From positions 1 through 64,000 of the forward strand of contig NZ_LSRP01000072.1 of assembly GCF_001885585.1 (NCBI RefSeq): DNA of 64,000 nt, in the 5' to 3' direction. Source of the stretch: Pararhizobium antarcticum. GTDB lineage: Bacteria > Pseudomonadota > Alphaproteobacteria > Rhizobiales > Rhizobiaceae. Shown in pieces: positions 54,294 through 63,933 of this stretch. Position numbers and translations under genes: made by a program. The notes under the pieces were generated by a model. The model ran no database searches. It saw only the letters and a program-made list of their open reading frames with translations, and was not told where the DNA came from. Every line of letters begins with the position of its first letter. Position 1 is the first letter of the stretch.

Positions 54294-54971
54294 CTATGTC
54301 GAAAGAGAGGGTTTCCGGATTTCACGCCTGCCAAGGTTGGCGATAAGGTCGCCGAAGCGGTCGCCTTGAACCGCAACATGGCCACGCAACAGCGCGCGGG
54401 CGGCGTCCGCATCCCCCGAAACGATGGCTGCAACGATATCTCCGTGCTCCCGCAGGGAGACCTTCATCCGATTGCGAACACGCAATTGAAGACGCCGATA
54501 CGGGCGGAGACGCTTGTGCAACACCATGCACTGTTCTTCCAGGAACGTGCTATGGCTCGCCGCATAGATCGCGCTGTGGAACAGTTCGTTGTCGTAGTAG
54601 TAGCGGTCCGTGTCCTCGCTTGCCTCCGCTGCCTCGCACTTCTCGTGGGCAGACAGGAGTGCAAGACGGTCTTCTTCCGTATGCCGCCGTGCGGCTAGCG
54701 CGCCTGCCATTCCCTCCAATTCAGCCATGACTTCGAACATTTCATAGATCCGGTCCGGCGCCGGATCGACAACGACGGCTCCACGGCGCGGGCGGGTTTC
54801 AATGAGGCCGATTGCGCTCAACTGCATCAGTGCTTCCCGGATCGGGGTCCGCGACACGCCGAAACGGGTCGCCAGTTGCAACTCGTCCAGCCGCTCCCCC
54901 GGTGCGAACTCACCCGTGACGATGCCGTTTTCGATCTCGTCGCGTAGTTTGTGAAAGGTATTCGCGCTCAT
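54294..54971 (-). CDS. matR: MatR-like GntR (FCD) regulator of malonate utilisation
   Basis: The product of about 225 residues has a winged helix (A-T-R-F-G-V-S-R-T-P-I-R-E-A-L) and an FCD domain with D-N-E-L-F-H-S near residue 127 and H-G-D-I-V near 178. It is divergent from the malonate TRAP gene. A TCTTGTATACATAA sequence between them is a good operator candidate. ATG 54971 is preferred over the longer frame to 55001. Family and context support MatR/GtrA-type control; malonate or malonyl-CoA would be the effector. Confidence 0.85.
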   Translation of the reverse strand: MSANTFHKLRDEIENGIVTGEFAPGERLDELQLATRFGVSRTPIREALMQLSAIGLIETRPRRGAVVVDPAPDRIYEMFEVMAELEGMAGALAARRHTEEDRLALLSAHEKCEAAEASEDTDRYYYDNELFHSAIYAASHSTFLEEQCMVLHKRLRPYRRLQLRVRNRMKVSLREHGDIVAAIVSGDADAARALLRGHVAVQGDRFGDLIANLGRREIRKPSLST

Positions 54972-55010
54972 TCCAACCCCATTTCGCCACTGATTATGCA
55001 ATCAAGACAT

Positions 55011-55024
55011 TCTTGTATACATAA
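55011..55024. promoter_or_regulatory. MatR-type operator candidate
   Basis: TCTTGTATACATAA at 55011-55024 contains the perfect TGTATACA palindrome (55014-55021), the core expected for FCD regulators and, from memory, close to the reported MatR site of R. leguminosarum. A TTGACT that could serve as a -35 follows at 55028-55033. Confidence 0.6.
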
Positions 55025-55100
55025 TAGTTGACTTAGTGCGCAACATTGCTGCATCTTTATACCAAGCCGACGGGAGGGTCGGAATACCAAGGAGGAAAAA

Positions 55101-56105
55101 ATGATACGTTTCGCACACATGGTTAAGCTGGCTGCCTTTGCAGCCTTGGGCGGACTCATTGCCTCGACGGCAGGCGCCCAGACGGTGTTGAAGGCTTCGC
55201 ACCAGTTCCCCGGCGGCAAGGGCGACATTCGCGACGAGATGGTCCAGATGATTGCCCGCGATGTCGCGGCCGCCAATGTCGACCTGGAAATCCAGGTTTT
55301 CCCAGGCTCATCACTCTACAAGCCGAACGACCAGTGGAACGCGGTGACGCGTGGTCTTCTCGACATGACATCCTTTCCGCTCGATTATGCGTCCGGCCGC
55401 CACCCGATTTTCTCGGCGACGTTGATGCCGGGTCTGGTCGGCAGTTTCGACCGCGCCACGCGCCTCAACGACTCCGAATTCATGATGGAGATCAAGAAGG
55501 TGATCGACGATGCCGGGGCAATCGTGATCTCAGACGCTTGGCTTTCGGGCGCATTTGCGTCGAAAAAAAGCTGCATCACATCTCCGGATACGATCAAGGG
55601 GCAGGTCATCCGCGCAGCCGGTCCGGCCTTCGAGGAAATGCTGGTCGCGGCCGGTGCCTCGATCTCCTCAATGCCATCGTCGGAAATCTACACCGGCATG
55701 CAGACAGGCGTCCTCGACGCAGCCAATACGTCTTCGGCAAGCTTTGTCTCCTACCGTCTGTTCGAGCATGCCAAATGCCTGACGGCTCCGGGAGAAAACG
55801 CACTCTGGTTCATGTATGAGCCGGTTCTTTTTTCCAAGAAAGTTTTCGATGGCCTGACGCCAGAACAGCAGAAAGCGATCATGGCGGCTGGCGAAAAGGC
55901 CGAAGCCTATTTCAACGAGGAGGTCCGCAAGGGCGACCAGTTGATGGTCGATGCCTACAAAAAGGCGGGTGTCGAGGTGGTGGAGATGTCAAAGGCGGAT
56001 TATGATGCCTGGCTCGCAGTGGCCAAGGACTCGTCCTACAAGAACTTCGCCGCGAATGTGCCCGACGGCGACAAATTGATCGAGAAAGCCCTGGCCGTGG
56101 AATAG
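55101..56105 (+). CDS. matP: Malonate TRAP transporter solute-binding protein
   Basis: The 334-residue periplasmic protein has a signal peptide ending A-G-A-Q near residue 26 and a DctP fold (L-K-A-S-H-Q-F-P-G-G near residue 30, L-D-M-T-S-F-P-L near 87, A-A-G-P-A-F near 173). GGAGG precedes ATG 55101. Location ahead of matQ, matM, matA and matB matches the rhizobial malonate operon order. A two-part stem-loop follows its stop. Confidence 0.88.
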   Translation: MIRFAHMVKLAAFAALGGLIASTAGAQTVLKASHQFPGGKGDIRDEMVQMIARDVAAANVDLEIQVFPGSSLYKPNDQWNAVTRGLLDMTSFPLDYASGRHPIFSATLMPGLVGSFDRATRLNDSEFMMEIKKVIDDAGAIVISDAWLSGAFASKKSCITSPDTIKGQVIRAAGPAFEEMLVAAGASISSMPSSEIYTGMQTGVLDAANTSSASFVSYRLFEHAKCLTAPGENALWFMYEPVLFSKKVFDGLTPEQQKAIMAAGEKAEAYFNEEVRKGDQLMVDAYKKAGVEVVEMSKADYDAWLAVAKDSSYKNFAANVPDGDKLIEKALAVE

Positions 56106-56109
56106 GCTT

Positions 56110-56147
56110 GAAGTGACGACAGCGCACCTTTGTGCGCCGTTCACTTC
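56110..56147 (+). promoter_or_regulatory. Two-part stem-loop between matP and matQ
   Basis: Inner arms GCGCAC (56122-56127) and GTGCGC (56132-56137) sit inside outer arms GAAGTGA (56110-56116) and TCACTTC (56141-56147), followed by TTCTCTCCC. It lies directly after the binding-protein gene and before the small permease gene. Confidence 0.7.
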
Positions 56148-56164
56148 TTCTCTCCCAACCAAGG

Positions 56165-56752
56165 ATGTCCGAAATGGTCCAGGCCTATATTCGGGTTGTC
56201 GGCAACCTCTCTCGCGCACTCGCGGTTCTGTCGACAACCATGACTATCGCGGCGATGCTCGTCGTTTGCCAGATGATCCTGATGCGCTACGTCTTCCGCC
56301 TGCCAACAATCTGGCAGACTGACTTTGTCGTTTTTTCAGCAACGGCCGCCATGTTTTTGGGCGCGCCCTATGTGCTGCTCAAGGGCGGACATGTTGGCGT
56401 CGATGTTATCGAACTGCTGCTTGCAGACCGGGCCCGCGCCCGCCTGCGCTTGCTTGGCAGCTTTCTCGGACTTGTGTTCTGCGCGCTTATGTTTGTCGCG
56501 ACATGGATTCAGTTCCATGAAGCCTGGCTCGGTAACTGGAAACATTCGAGCGTCTGGGCGCCGCCGCTTTGGATCCCGCTGCTGAGCCTGCCGCTCGGCT
56601 TCGGCGTGCTCTGCCTCCAATATGTGGCGCAGATTCTTCTCCTGCTGTCCGGCCCACAGTTGGAAACCGGAAGCCATGCCCCTTCGACGCCGGAGCTTCC
56701 CACCGGACTTCTCAAGGACGACAACCGTATGATGAAGGGATCGACCCGATGA
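56165..56752 (+). CDS. matQ: Malonate TRAP transporter small permease
   Basis: The product of about 195 residues has four hydrophobic helices with the DctQ-like M-R-Y-V-F-R-L-P near residue 40 and W-Q-T-D-F-V-V-F near 50. ATG 56165 or 56174 are likely starts; AAGGATG lies before the second. The stop overlaps the matM start by 4 bases. It works with the large permease to form the membrane channel. Confidence 0.87.
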   Translation: MSEMVQAYIRVVGNLSRALAVLSTTMTIAAMLVVCQMILMRYVFRLPTIWQTDFVVFSATAAMFLGAPYVLLKGGHVGVDVIELLLADRARARLRLLGSFLGLVFCALMFVATWIQFHEAWLGNWKHSSVWAPPLWIPLLSLPLGFGVLCLQYVAQILLLLSGPQLETGSHAPSTPELPTGLLKDDNRMMKGSTR

Positions 56753-58065
56753 GCCCGACTGTCTCCGGCCTCTTGATCATCGCGGCCCTGTTCATATTGC
56801 TTGGCACGGGCATGCCGATTGCCTTCGCGCTCGGCCTCGCCGCTTTTGCCGCTTTGTACCTGCAGAGCGGCGTGGATATTTTCTACATCCTCGGCGATAC
56901 TATGTTTTCAGGCATTGCCAACCTCGCCTATGTCTCCATTCCTATGTTCGTGCTGATGGGCTCGGCAGTCGCCTCGTCCCCGGCCGGCGCAGACCTCTAC
57001 ACCTCGCTCGACCGGTGGCTGAACCGCGTGCCCGGCGGCCTCGTCCTCTCGAATATCGGGGCATGCGCCATCTTTTCGGGCATGACCGGCTCGTCGCCTG
57101 CGACCTGCGCGGCGATCGGCAAGATGGGCATTCCGGAAATGTTGCGGCGGGGCTATCCGACGTCCGTCGCCACGGGCTCGATCGCGGCCGGAGGAACGCT
57201 TGGCATCTTGATCCCGCCGTCGGTGACACTCATCGTGTACGGCATTGCGACCGAGACCTCGATCGGCCGGCTGTTCATGGCGGGCGTCATACCTGGCCTC
57301 ATGCTGACAGTCATGTTCATGACCTGGGCGATTATCGACTGCAAGCGCAAGGGCTACGAATTCGCCGCCCGTTCGGTTCGTTACACCTTGAAGGAGCGTC
57401 TTGCCGGACTGCCGCGCATCCTGCCCTTCCTTGTCATCATCGCCGGTACGCTCTACGTTCTCTATGGCGGCGTCGCGACGCCATCGGAGGCTGCGGGCGC
57501 GGGCGCACTCCTGACGCTGCTCGTCGTTATCATCGCCTACCGCCTGTTCAAGTTCCGGCCAGTGGCGAACATCTTCGGCTCGGCAATGCGCGAGAGCGTG
57601 ATGATCATGATGATCATGGCCGCAGCCGAACTTTTTGCCTTTGCCCTGTCGTCGCTCTTCATCACCCAGACCGTCGCCGCCGTGATCGCGGATATGGATG
57701 TCAACCGATGGGTGCTGATGGCAATCATCAATGTCTTCCTGCTCGTCTGCGGCATGTTCCTGCCACCTGTTGCTGTCATCGTTATGACCGCGCCGATGCT
57801 TTTTCCCATCGTCACGCAGGCTGGCTTCGACCCCTATTGGTTTGCGATCGTGCTGACGATCAACATGGAAGTCGGCCTGATCACACCGCCAATCGGCCTC
57901 AACCTCTTCGTCATCAATGCCATCGCGCCAACGGTTAAGACAAAGGACATCCTTTGGGGTGCCCTTCCCTATGTGCTCGTGATGTTTCTCGCGATTTTCA
58001 TTCTCTGCCTGTTTCCGGACATCGCGACATGGCTTCCCAACCAGATGCTGGGGGTAATCGAATGA
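56749..58065 (+). CDS. matM: Malonate TRAP transporter large permease
   Basis: The product of about 438 residues has around 12 hydrophobic helices and DctM signatures: F-S-G-M-T-G-S-S-P-A-T near residue 107, L-I-P-P-S-V-T-L near 152, and E-V-G-L-I-T-P-P-I-G-L-N near 376. ATG 56749 overlaps the matQ stop and its own stop overlaps the matA start by ATGA. It imports malonate using an ion gradient, by family knowledge. Confidence 0.9.
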   Translation: MSPTVSGLLIIAALFILLGTGMPIAFALGLAAFAALYLQSGVDIFYILGDTMFSGIANLAYVSIPMFVLMGSAVASSPAGADLYTSLDRWLNRVPGGLVLSNIGACAIFSGMTGSSPATCAAIGKMGIPEMLRRGYPTSVATGSIAAGGTLGILIPPSVTLIVYGIATETSIGRLFMAGVIPGLMLTVMFMTWAIIDCKRKGYEFAARSVRYTLKERLAGLPRILPFLVIIAGTLYVLYGGVATPSEAAGAGALLTLLVVIIAYRLFKFRPVANIFGSAMRESVMIMMIMAAAELFAFALSSLFITQTVAAVIADMDVNRWVLMAIINVFLLVCGMFLPPVAVIVMTAPMLFPIVTQAGFDPYWFAIVLTINMEVGLITPPIGLNLFVINAIAPTVKTKDILWGALPYVLVMFLAIFILCLFPDIATWLPNQMLGVIE

Positions 58066-59495
58066 ACACGACGTCATTCTTCGGCGAAATGCTTCAAACC
58101 ATAACCGAGCGCGGCCGCCGGTTTCTTTCTCTCGGCCCGCGTGAGGAAGGCGCAGATCCGCTTGGCCACATGGAAGGGCTCTGCGAAACCTTGCTTTCCA
58201 GCCGTGGCGAGGCCTCCGGCATGGCCCTGGCAAAAGACATTCTCGATCGGTGGCAGCGCCTCGACGCCGATGGGCAACATGACTTCATGCGGCTGCTGTT
58301 GTCGAGCTTCGGCCCGAAGACGCAACGGCTGGATAAGGCAATCGACGCGTACCGGGCAGACCAGAGCCCCAAGGCACTATTGGAGCTGCACATTTCAACG
58401 GAACCGCGCAGGCAAGAACTCATCCGCCGGCTTAATCTGGCGCCCAATGGCATCGCCACGCTGGTGCGCATGCGTGAAATCCTGTTGGAGCTCAAGGTCG
58501 AGGACCCGGACCTCGAAGCGGTGGATGCGGACTTTGCGCACCTGTTCGGCTCCTGGTTCAATCGCGGGTTTCTCGTGCTCCGGCCAATAAGCTGGTCAAC
58601 GCCCGCCGACATCCTGGAAAAAATCATCCGCTACGAGGCCGTGCACCACATTGGAGGATGGAACGAATTGCGGCTGCGGCTCGCCCCCGAGGATCGGAGA
58701 TGCTTTGCCTTTTTCCATCCGCAACTCATCGATGATCCGCTGATCTTCGTGGAGGTCGCTCTGACACGGGACGTACCGTCTAACATCGGCGACCTTCTGA
58801 AAGAAGATCGCCCGACGATCGCCGCTGCCGACGCGACTACGGCTGTGTTCTATTCGATCTCCAACTGCCAGGAAGGCCTGCGCGGTATTTCCTTCGGCAA
58901 TTTCCTGATCAAGCAAGTGGTGGAAGATCTCCGACGCGAGCTTCCCAAGCTCGAGACCTTCGTCACGCTGTCGCCAGTTCCGGGCTTTGCCGAATGGCTG
59001 TCGCGTGAACGGCGCGCAGAAGCATCGGACGTCTTGTCGGCCACCGACCGAACACGGCTTGCAGGCTTGGATACTCCCGGCTGGGCGGATCGTCCCGAGA
59101 TCGTCGCAGAGATCCAGCCGGCAATGTCGGCGGCGGCGGCCTGGTATTTCCTCAAGTCCCGCAATCGCAACGGCAAAGTCCTGGACCCCGTCGCAAGGTT
59201 CCATCTCGGCAATGGCGCGCGGCTTGAGCGCATTAATTTTCTGGGAGACCGCTCTGACAGGGCGATGCGGCAGGCGCATGGACTGATGGTCAACTATCTC
59301 TACAAACTCGATGACATTGAAATCAATCACGAGGCCTTTGCAGGACGGGGCGAAGTCGTGACGACGCAGCCGGTGCGTCGCTTGGTGCCGGTCCGCCGGG
59401 CATCACGCAGCCTCGTGCCTGTCGAGGGAACGCCATTGCAATCCCTGCCGAGAGACAAGGCGACGATCAACCGAGGCAAGGAGTTCTCCGCATGA
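58062..59495 (+). CDS. matA: Malonyl-CoA decarboxylase
   Basis: The product of about 477 residues matches malonyl-CoA decarboxylase: an N-terminal helical domain (to about residue 150) and a catalytic acetyltransferase-like domain with I-S-N-C-Q-E-G-L-R-G-I near residue 265 and H-L-G-N-G-A-R near 382, the latter carrying the active-site His. It turns malonyl-CoA to acetyl-CoA. Translation from ATG 58062 overlaps matM by ATGA, and matB follows with ATGA overlap. Fully intact. Confidence 0.92.
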   Translation: MNTTSFFGEMLQTITERGRRFLSLGPREEGADPLGHMEGLCETLLSSRGEASGMALAKDILDRWQRLDADGQHDFMRLLLSSFGPKTQRLDKAIDAYRADQSPKALLELHISTEPRRQELIRRLNLAPNGIATLVRMREILLELKVEDPDLEAVDADFAHLFGSWFNRGFLVLRPISWSTPADILEKIIRYEAVHHIGGWNELRLRLAPEDRRCFAFFHPQLIDDPLIFVEVALTRDVPSNIGDLLKEDRPTIAAADATTAVFYSISNCQEGLRGISFGNFLIKQVVEDLRRELPKLETFVTLSPVPGFAEWLSRERRAEASDVLSATDRTRLAGLDTPGWADRPEIVAEIQPAMSAAAAWYFLKSRNRNGKVLDPVARFHLGNGARLERINFLGDRSDRAMRQAHGLMVNYLYKLDDIEINHEAFAGRGEVVTTQPVRRLVPVRRASRSLVPVEGTPLQSLPRDKATINRGKEFSA

Positions 59496-61006
59496 GCAAT
59501 CATCTCTTTGACGCGATCCGCGCTGCGGCCAACCTGGACGACCTGTTCATCGAAACGCCGGACGGGCGGACATGGACCTATGGCGACATGTTTTCCCAGT
59601 GCGCCCGCCTTGCTGCAGCCCTCGACAGTCTCGGCGTCCGCCCCGACGATCGGGTCGCGGTTCAGGTGGAAAAGAGCCCCGAGGCGCTGATGCTTTATCT
59701 CGCCTGCATAATGTGCGGTGCCATATATCTGCCTCTCAATACCGCCTACACTCTGGTCGAGCTCGATTATTTCATCAGTGATGCTGAGCCGCGTCTGGTC
59801 GTATGCGCTCCCGGATCGCTTGAAGGCATTGTCCCCCTCGCTGCAAGATACGGTGCGCATGTCGAGACGCTAGATGATGCAGGCGGCGGATCTCTTCTGG
59901 ACCTAGCCAAGGACGAGGACAGTGATTTCGTCACTGCGCAGCGCGGCCCCGATGACATGGCCGCAATCCTTTATACCTCCGGAACCACCGGGCGCTCCAA
60001 GGGGGCAATGCTGACACATGGAAACCTTTTGTCGAACGCCGCAACGCTGCGCGATTGCTGGCGATTCACCAGCAAAGACAGATTGATCCACGCGTTACCA
60101 ATCTTCCACACGCACGGGCTGTTTGTCGCGTCCAACGTTACCTTGCTGTCCGGCGCCTCCATGTTCTTCCTGGCAAAATTCGATGCTGACGAAGTCCTGA
60201 AGCTGATGCGAACGGCAACGGTCCTGATGGGCGTTCCGACCTTCTACGTGCGCCTCGCTCAGCATCACGGCCTCACACAGGAGGCGGCTGCGAAAATGCG
60301 GCTCTTTGTGTCAGGTTCCGCGCCGCTTCTGGCCGAAACACACCGGGCATTCGCGCAGATGACCGGTCAGGCCATTCTTGAGCGCTACGGCATGACCGAG
60401 ACGAATATGAACACTTCCAATCCCTATGACGGGGACCGTATTGCCGGGACGGTCGGCTTCCCGCTCCCGGGTGTTTCGCTCAGGGTCACCGAGCCAGAGA
60501 GCGGACGACCTGTGCCGGACGGCGAGACCGGCATGATCGAGGTCAAGGGTCCGAATGTCTTCAAGGGATACTGGCGAATGCCGGAGAAGACGCAGGCCGA
60601 GTTTCGTGCCGACGGCTTCTTCATTACCGGTGACCTTGGCCGGATCGACGATCGTGGCTATGTGCACATCGTCGGGCGTGGCAAGGACCTCGTGATTTCG
60701 GGCGGCTACAACATTTACCCGAAGGAGGTGGAGAGCGAAATTGACCAGATCGCAGGTGTTGTTGAAAGTGCCGTCATAGGGGTGCCGCATCCCGATTTCG
60801 GTGAAGGTGTCACCGCAGTTGTGGTCAAAACCGCGAACTCCTTGCTGGATGAGCAGAGCGTGCTCAATGGACTAAAGGACCGACTGGCGCGCTACAAGCA
60901 GCCGAAACGGGTCATCTTTGTTGACGATTTGCCCCGAAACACCATGGGTAAGGTGCAGAAAAACGTGCTCCGTGATCTCTGCGCGGAGCTCTATTCGTCC
61001 TCGTGA
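59492..61006 (+). CDS. matB: Malonyl-CoA synthetase
   Basis: The 504-residue AMP-forming ligase has the P-loop Y-T-S-G-T-T-G-R-S-K-G near residue 162, Y-G-M-T-E-T near 295, G-D-L-G-R-I-D near 378, and the C-terminal catalytic Lys in T-M-G-K-V-Q-K near 487. It activates malonate to malonyl-CoA with ATP and CoA; matA then decarboxylates it. ATG 59492 overlaps matA by ATGA. It is the last gene of the malonate operon; an IS6 copy begins 57 bases downstream. Confidence 0.92.
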   Translation: MSNHLFDAIRAAANLDDLFIETPDGRTWTYGDMFSQCARLAAALDSLGVRPDDRVAVQVEKSPEALMLYLACIMCGAIYLPLNTAYTLVELDYFISDAEPRLVVCAPGSLEGIVPLAARYGAHVETLDDAGGGSLLDLAKDEDSDFVTAQRGPDDMAAILYTSGTTGRSKGAMLTHGNLLSNAATLRDCWRFTSKDRLIHALPIFHTHGLFVASNVTLLSGASMFFLAKFDADEVLKLMRTATVLMGVPTFYVRLAQHHGLTQEAAAKMRLFVSGSAPLLAETHRAFAQMTGQAILERYGMTETNMNTSNPYDGDRIAGTVGFPLPGVSLRVTEPESGRPVPDGETGMIEVKGPNVFKGYWRMPEKTQAEFRADGFFITGDLGRIDDRGYVHIVGRGKDLVISGGYNIYPKEVESEIDQIAGVVESAVIGVPHPDFGEGVTAVVVKTANSLLDEQSVLNGLKDRLARYKQPKRVIFVDDLPRNTMGKVQKNVLRDLCAELYSSS

Positions 61007-61063
61007 AGGTTCGCGCGGAAACCGCTGGATTTTTTGCTGACCGCCAAGCGCAGTCTGGGTGGT

Positions 61064-61875
61064 GGCGTCGCCTTAACCTGACGTAGGACACAATCATTTC
61101 TTTGTCTTGAATTTCAGGCTTGGATCGGCAACGCGATCTCACGCCAGGTGGCGCTGGCGAGGGCGCGGAGTTGGCGATGATCAGCGGCGTTCAGGTGTTT
61201 TCGATGAAGTTGGAAAAGATTGGCAATTTGGCCGTGGGTTGAGACGAAACGTTGGCAATGACGTGCCGACTTGAACCGCATCATGCGTCGCTCTCGTCGT
61301 CGAACGGTAAGGTGAGAATTCTCTGCGCGGTTGTTGAGCCCTTTGTGCGAACGGTGCTCGATCCCCGGCATGATCTCTCGCTTTGCGGCGGAATAAGAAC
61401 GCAGCTTGTCGGTCACCATCACGCGTGGCGCAACACCTTGGCTCTTCAACAACTTGCGCATCAGCCGAAGAGCGGCTCCCTTGTTTCTGCAGCTTTGCAG
61501 CAGAGCATCGAGAACGTCGACGTTGGCATCGACGGCGCGCCACAGCCAGTATTTCTTGCCCTTGATCGATACGACCATCTCATCGAGATGCCATTTGTCT
61601 GCGAAGTTGCCGATCGACCGCCGCTTGAGTTGGTGGGCGAATTTCAGGCCAAACTTAGTCGCCCATTCTGCGACGGTCTGAAACGAGACGCCAATGCCGC
61701 GCTCGGCAAGCAGGTCTTCGATATCGCGCAGGCTCAGCGGGAACACGTAATAGAGCCATACCGCATGCGCGATGATCTCGGCTGGAAAGCGGTGGCGTTT
61801 GTATCGGGCAGACGCATCTTCATTCATGCCGATAGACTATTGCCTCGATCCGCACCAGCCGGTTAAGGCGACGCC
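61064..61875 (-). mobile_element. IS6-family insertion sequence (812 bp), apparently complete
   Basis: Perfect 15-base inverted repeats GGCGTCGCCTTAACC (61064-61078) and its complement (61861-61875) enclose an intact transposase gene. No matching 8-base target duplication is seen. It cuts off the end of the neighbouring IS5 copy. Confidence 0.85.
61114..61827 (-). CDS. IS6-family transposase
   Basis: The 237-residue transposase has the DDE residues in W-H-L-D-E-M near residue 84, M-V-T-D-K-L near 142, and N-R-A-E-N-S-H near 171. The start is ATG 61827. No lesion is seen, so it looks functional. It differs from the copy at 37687 in many residues, including Glu at the third catalytic position. 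Confidence 0.9.
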   Translation of the reverse strand: MNEDASARYKRHRFPAEIIAHAVWLYYVFPLSLRDIEDLLAERGIGVSFQTVAEWATKFGLKFAHQLKRRSIGNFADKWHLDEMVVSIKGKKYWLWRAVDANVDVLDALLQSCRNKGAALRLMRKLLKSQGVAPRVMVTDKLRSYSAAKREIMPGIEHRSHKGLNNRAENSHLTVRRRERRMMRFKSARHCQRFVSTHGQIANLFQLHRKHLNAADHRQLRALASATWREIALPIQA

Positions 61876-61884
61876 TCCGGTTGT

Positions 61885-62872
61885 TCACTTCGAGGCTTGG
61901 CAACGAACGGATTGCGGGCGTCCGCAGGCGAGCATTCGGTTCAAAATGGTGACGCCGTTCGCAGCCTCTGTCTGCTGCGCATGGAATGACCGAGCGCGCA
62001 AACACGACCCAATGACGCCTTTGTATCGACCCATCGCGGTTTCAACCACAGCCCGTTTGCCATAACCGGTACCGTCCTGCCATTTCAACCGGCCATCGAT
62101 CTGGATGGATACAATGTGACAGTCTCTCTGGCAGGACGCCTGGGCGTTGGCTCGTTCCGCTGCATTGGAGCGCGGCGGAATAACGACCCTCGCGCCTGCG
62201 CTATGACGCAGAACTGCGTCATAGCTTGGCTCGCCATCATAGGCGCCATCGGCAGTGAACTGGTCGATCTCATCGTCGATCTGATCCAGCAATAGGTCCA
62301 GTTGCGAGGCATCGCCGGTTTCCTGATCTGTCAGACTATGGGCAATGATCTCGCCACTGTCGGCGTCAACCGCCAAGCGCAGTTTTCTCCAGCCACGCCG
62401 GGACTTCGCTCCATGCTTTTCTTCCAGCCATTGGCCGGCGCCATAGGTCTTGAGCCCGGTACTGTCGACCAGGACGTGAATGGATCCGTTCGCCACAGGC
62501 TGCCGGTCGTTGCTTCTGGCTGATGGCTTCCAGGTTCTGGCCCGTCGGCTCAGCGTGGTGTGATCGGGCACCGCCAGATCCAATGTTGTCATATCAAGCA
62601 CCGAACTCAAAAGGCCCTTCGTTCTGGCGCAAACGCAGCCCAAAGACCATGCCCAGCATCAGCGTAGTTTCGATCGCCAGATCCGAATAGAGAGGCTGGC
62701 CACCACGCGTCTTGCGAGGTGGAGCCGCCCAGCCCGCCAGCGCGTCCGCCGTTATCCAAAGGGTTAAACTGCCACGGCGGCGAAGGCCCGCCTCATACTC
62801 CGCCCAGTTCGTCACTTTGAACTTCATTTTACCGATGTGGTGGCGACGGGCGGCGTTGCGCTTATGCGGCAT
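61885..62872 (-). pseudogene. IS5-family transposase split by a frameshift
   Basis: On the minus strand the N-terminal frame (ATG 62872 to 62594) gives the usual M-P-H-K-R-N and K-V-T-N-W-A-E-Y-E opening. A frameshift near 62610 (Q-N-E-G then P-F instead of G-L-L-S-S) moves the rest into a second frame (62643 to 61885) with V-L-V-D-S-T-G-L, D-G-A-Y-D-G-E-P and V-E-T-A-M-G-R-Y. Both catalytic halves survive but not in one frame. The right end is cut by the IS6 copy. Confidence 0.85.
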
Positions 62873-62930
62873 GCGGGATCAATCAACCTATTTTCGATCC
62901 CGGCCGCATAGATGCAAAATGTTGAAATTT

Positions 62931-62992
62931 GATCCCGGCACCAAAGCTTCGAACAGCCAGAAATCGTTGAATTCCCATTCATGCACCAAAGC
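62931..62992. repeat. Doubled terminal repeat of the IS5 copy
   Basis: GATCCCGGCACCAAAGC at 62931-62947 and ATGCACCAAAGC at 62981-62992 are two copies of the same terminal-repeat-like motif about 45 bases apart. The intact IS5 copy shows the same arrangement at 31841-31857 and 31911-31923. Confidence 0.6.
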
Positions 62993-63374
62993 AGATGGGA
63001 ACCCCTGCCCGTCTGCCGGAACTTTCCGAACGACGGAGCACAACATCGGCGTCGAATCCTACCGTATCGGAATCGACCTCGCGAACCTGCTATGCGACGT
63101 CCTCTACTGGGTTGAGAATGACACGTTTCCGAAGGATGAGATCGCGGTCAGGTTCCACCACCGCCTGGTCGCGATCCACCCGCTTCCAACCGGAAATGGC
63201 CGTCACGCTCGCTTGGCAGCAGATATTCTGATTGAACGACTTGGCGGCCAGCGTTTCAGCTGGGGCGGTGGAACGCTCGCCGATGTCGGCGAACTGCGCG
63301 CTCGATACGTCGCGGCCCTTCGCGCAGCAGACAACCATGACATCGCGCCGTTGCGAGATTTCGCGCGCACCTGA
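62993..63374 (+). pseudogene. Fic-family mobile mystery protein B, N-terminus lost to IS5
   Basis: From about 63018 the plus-strand frame reads G-T-F-R-T-T-E-H-N-I-G-V, then R-F-H-H-R-L-V-A-I-H-P-L-P-T-G-N-G-R near 63160-63205 and R-A-A-D-N-H-D at the end. This is the Fic-like motif of mobile mystery protein B, an AMP-transferase-type protein common on mobile elements. The N-terminal half is missing where the IS5 end begins. Confidence 0.75.
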
Positions 63375-63545
63375 GAGGCCGTGCTGTTGATTATCGGCTG
63401 AGATTGATCCAGTTTTTCATTTCACCGTGAACCGGATCAACTCGAGAAATTCATTTAAATGCAACCGGTCACGTCGATTCAGGTGGGGCGGCACAAAGTG
63501 GAAAAATGGGGCAAATCCTGCTGAAACTGAACAGGAAGGGGGTCA

Positions 63546-63933
63546 AACCCATCTGAACGGGGCGCCTTGAACACTCTCGATCGTGCGGGCGAAGAAGGCG
63601 TTGGCCGCAGCCTCATCCCGGCGCTCAGACAGCATGAAATCAAGGGTCTTGCCGAATTTGTCGACGGCGCGATCGAAATAGGTCCACTTGCCTTTGACCT
63701 GGATATGAGTCTCGTCCATTCGCCAGGTTGCGGATTTCCGGCGGTGAGCCCGGCATGCAATAAGCAGCGAATATTTCACAACCCAACTGTTCAGTGTCGC
63801 ATGGTCAACGGGGACGCCGCACTCGGCCATAATTTCTTCCCGATGGCGATAGGAGACTGCATATCTGTCGTAGAAAAAACACCGCGTATAAAATCACGTC
63901 TTTCGGGTAGTGATTGCCGTTGAAATCGACCAT
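63546..63933 (-). pseudogene. IS6-family transposase with frameshift and missing C-terminus
   Basis: From ATG 63933 the frame gives V-D-F-N-G-N-H-Y-P-K-D-V-I-L-Y, then one extra T in a TTTTTT run near 63878 shifts the frame. The next frame reads Y-A-V-S-Y-R-H-R-E-E-I-M-A-E-C-G-V and on to a catalytic Asp in W-R-M-D-E-T-H. It ends near 63546 well before the other catalytic residues, so it is non-functional. It belongs to a third IS6 lineage in the window. Confidence 0.75.

Noticed and set aside
56908-58233. 441-codon minus-strand frame under matM
   Set aside because: Low-complexity His/Asp/Arg-rich translation typical of antisense to a membrane protein; no family resemblance.
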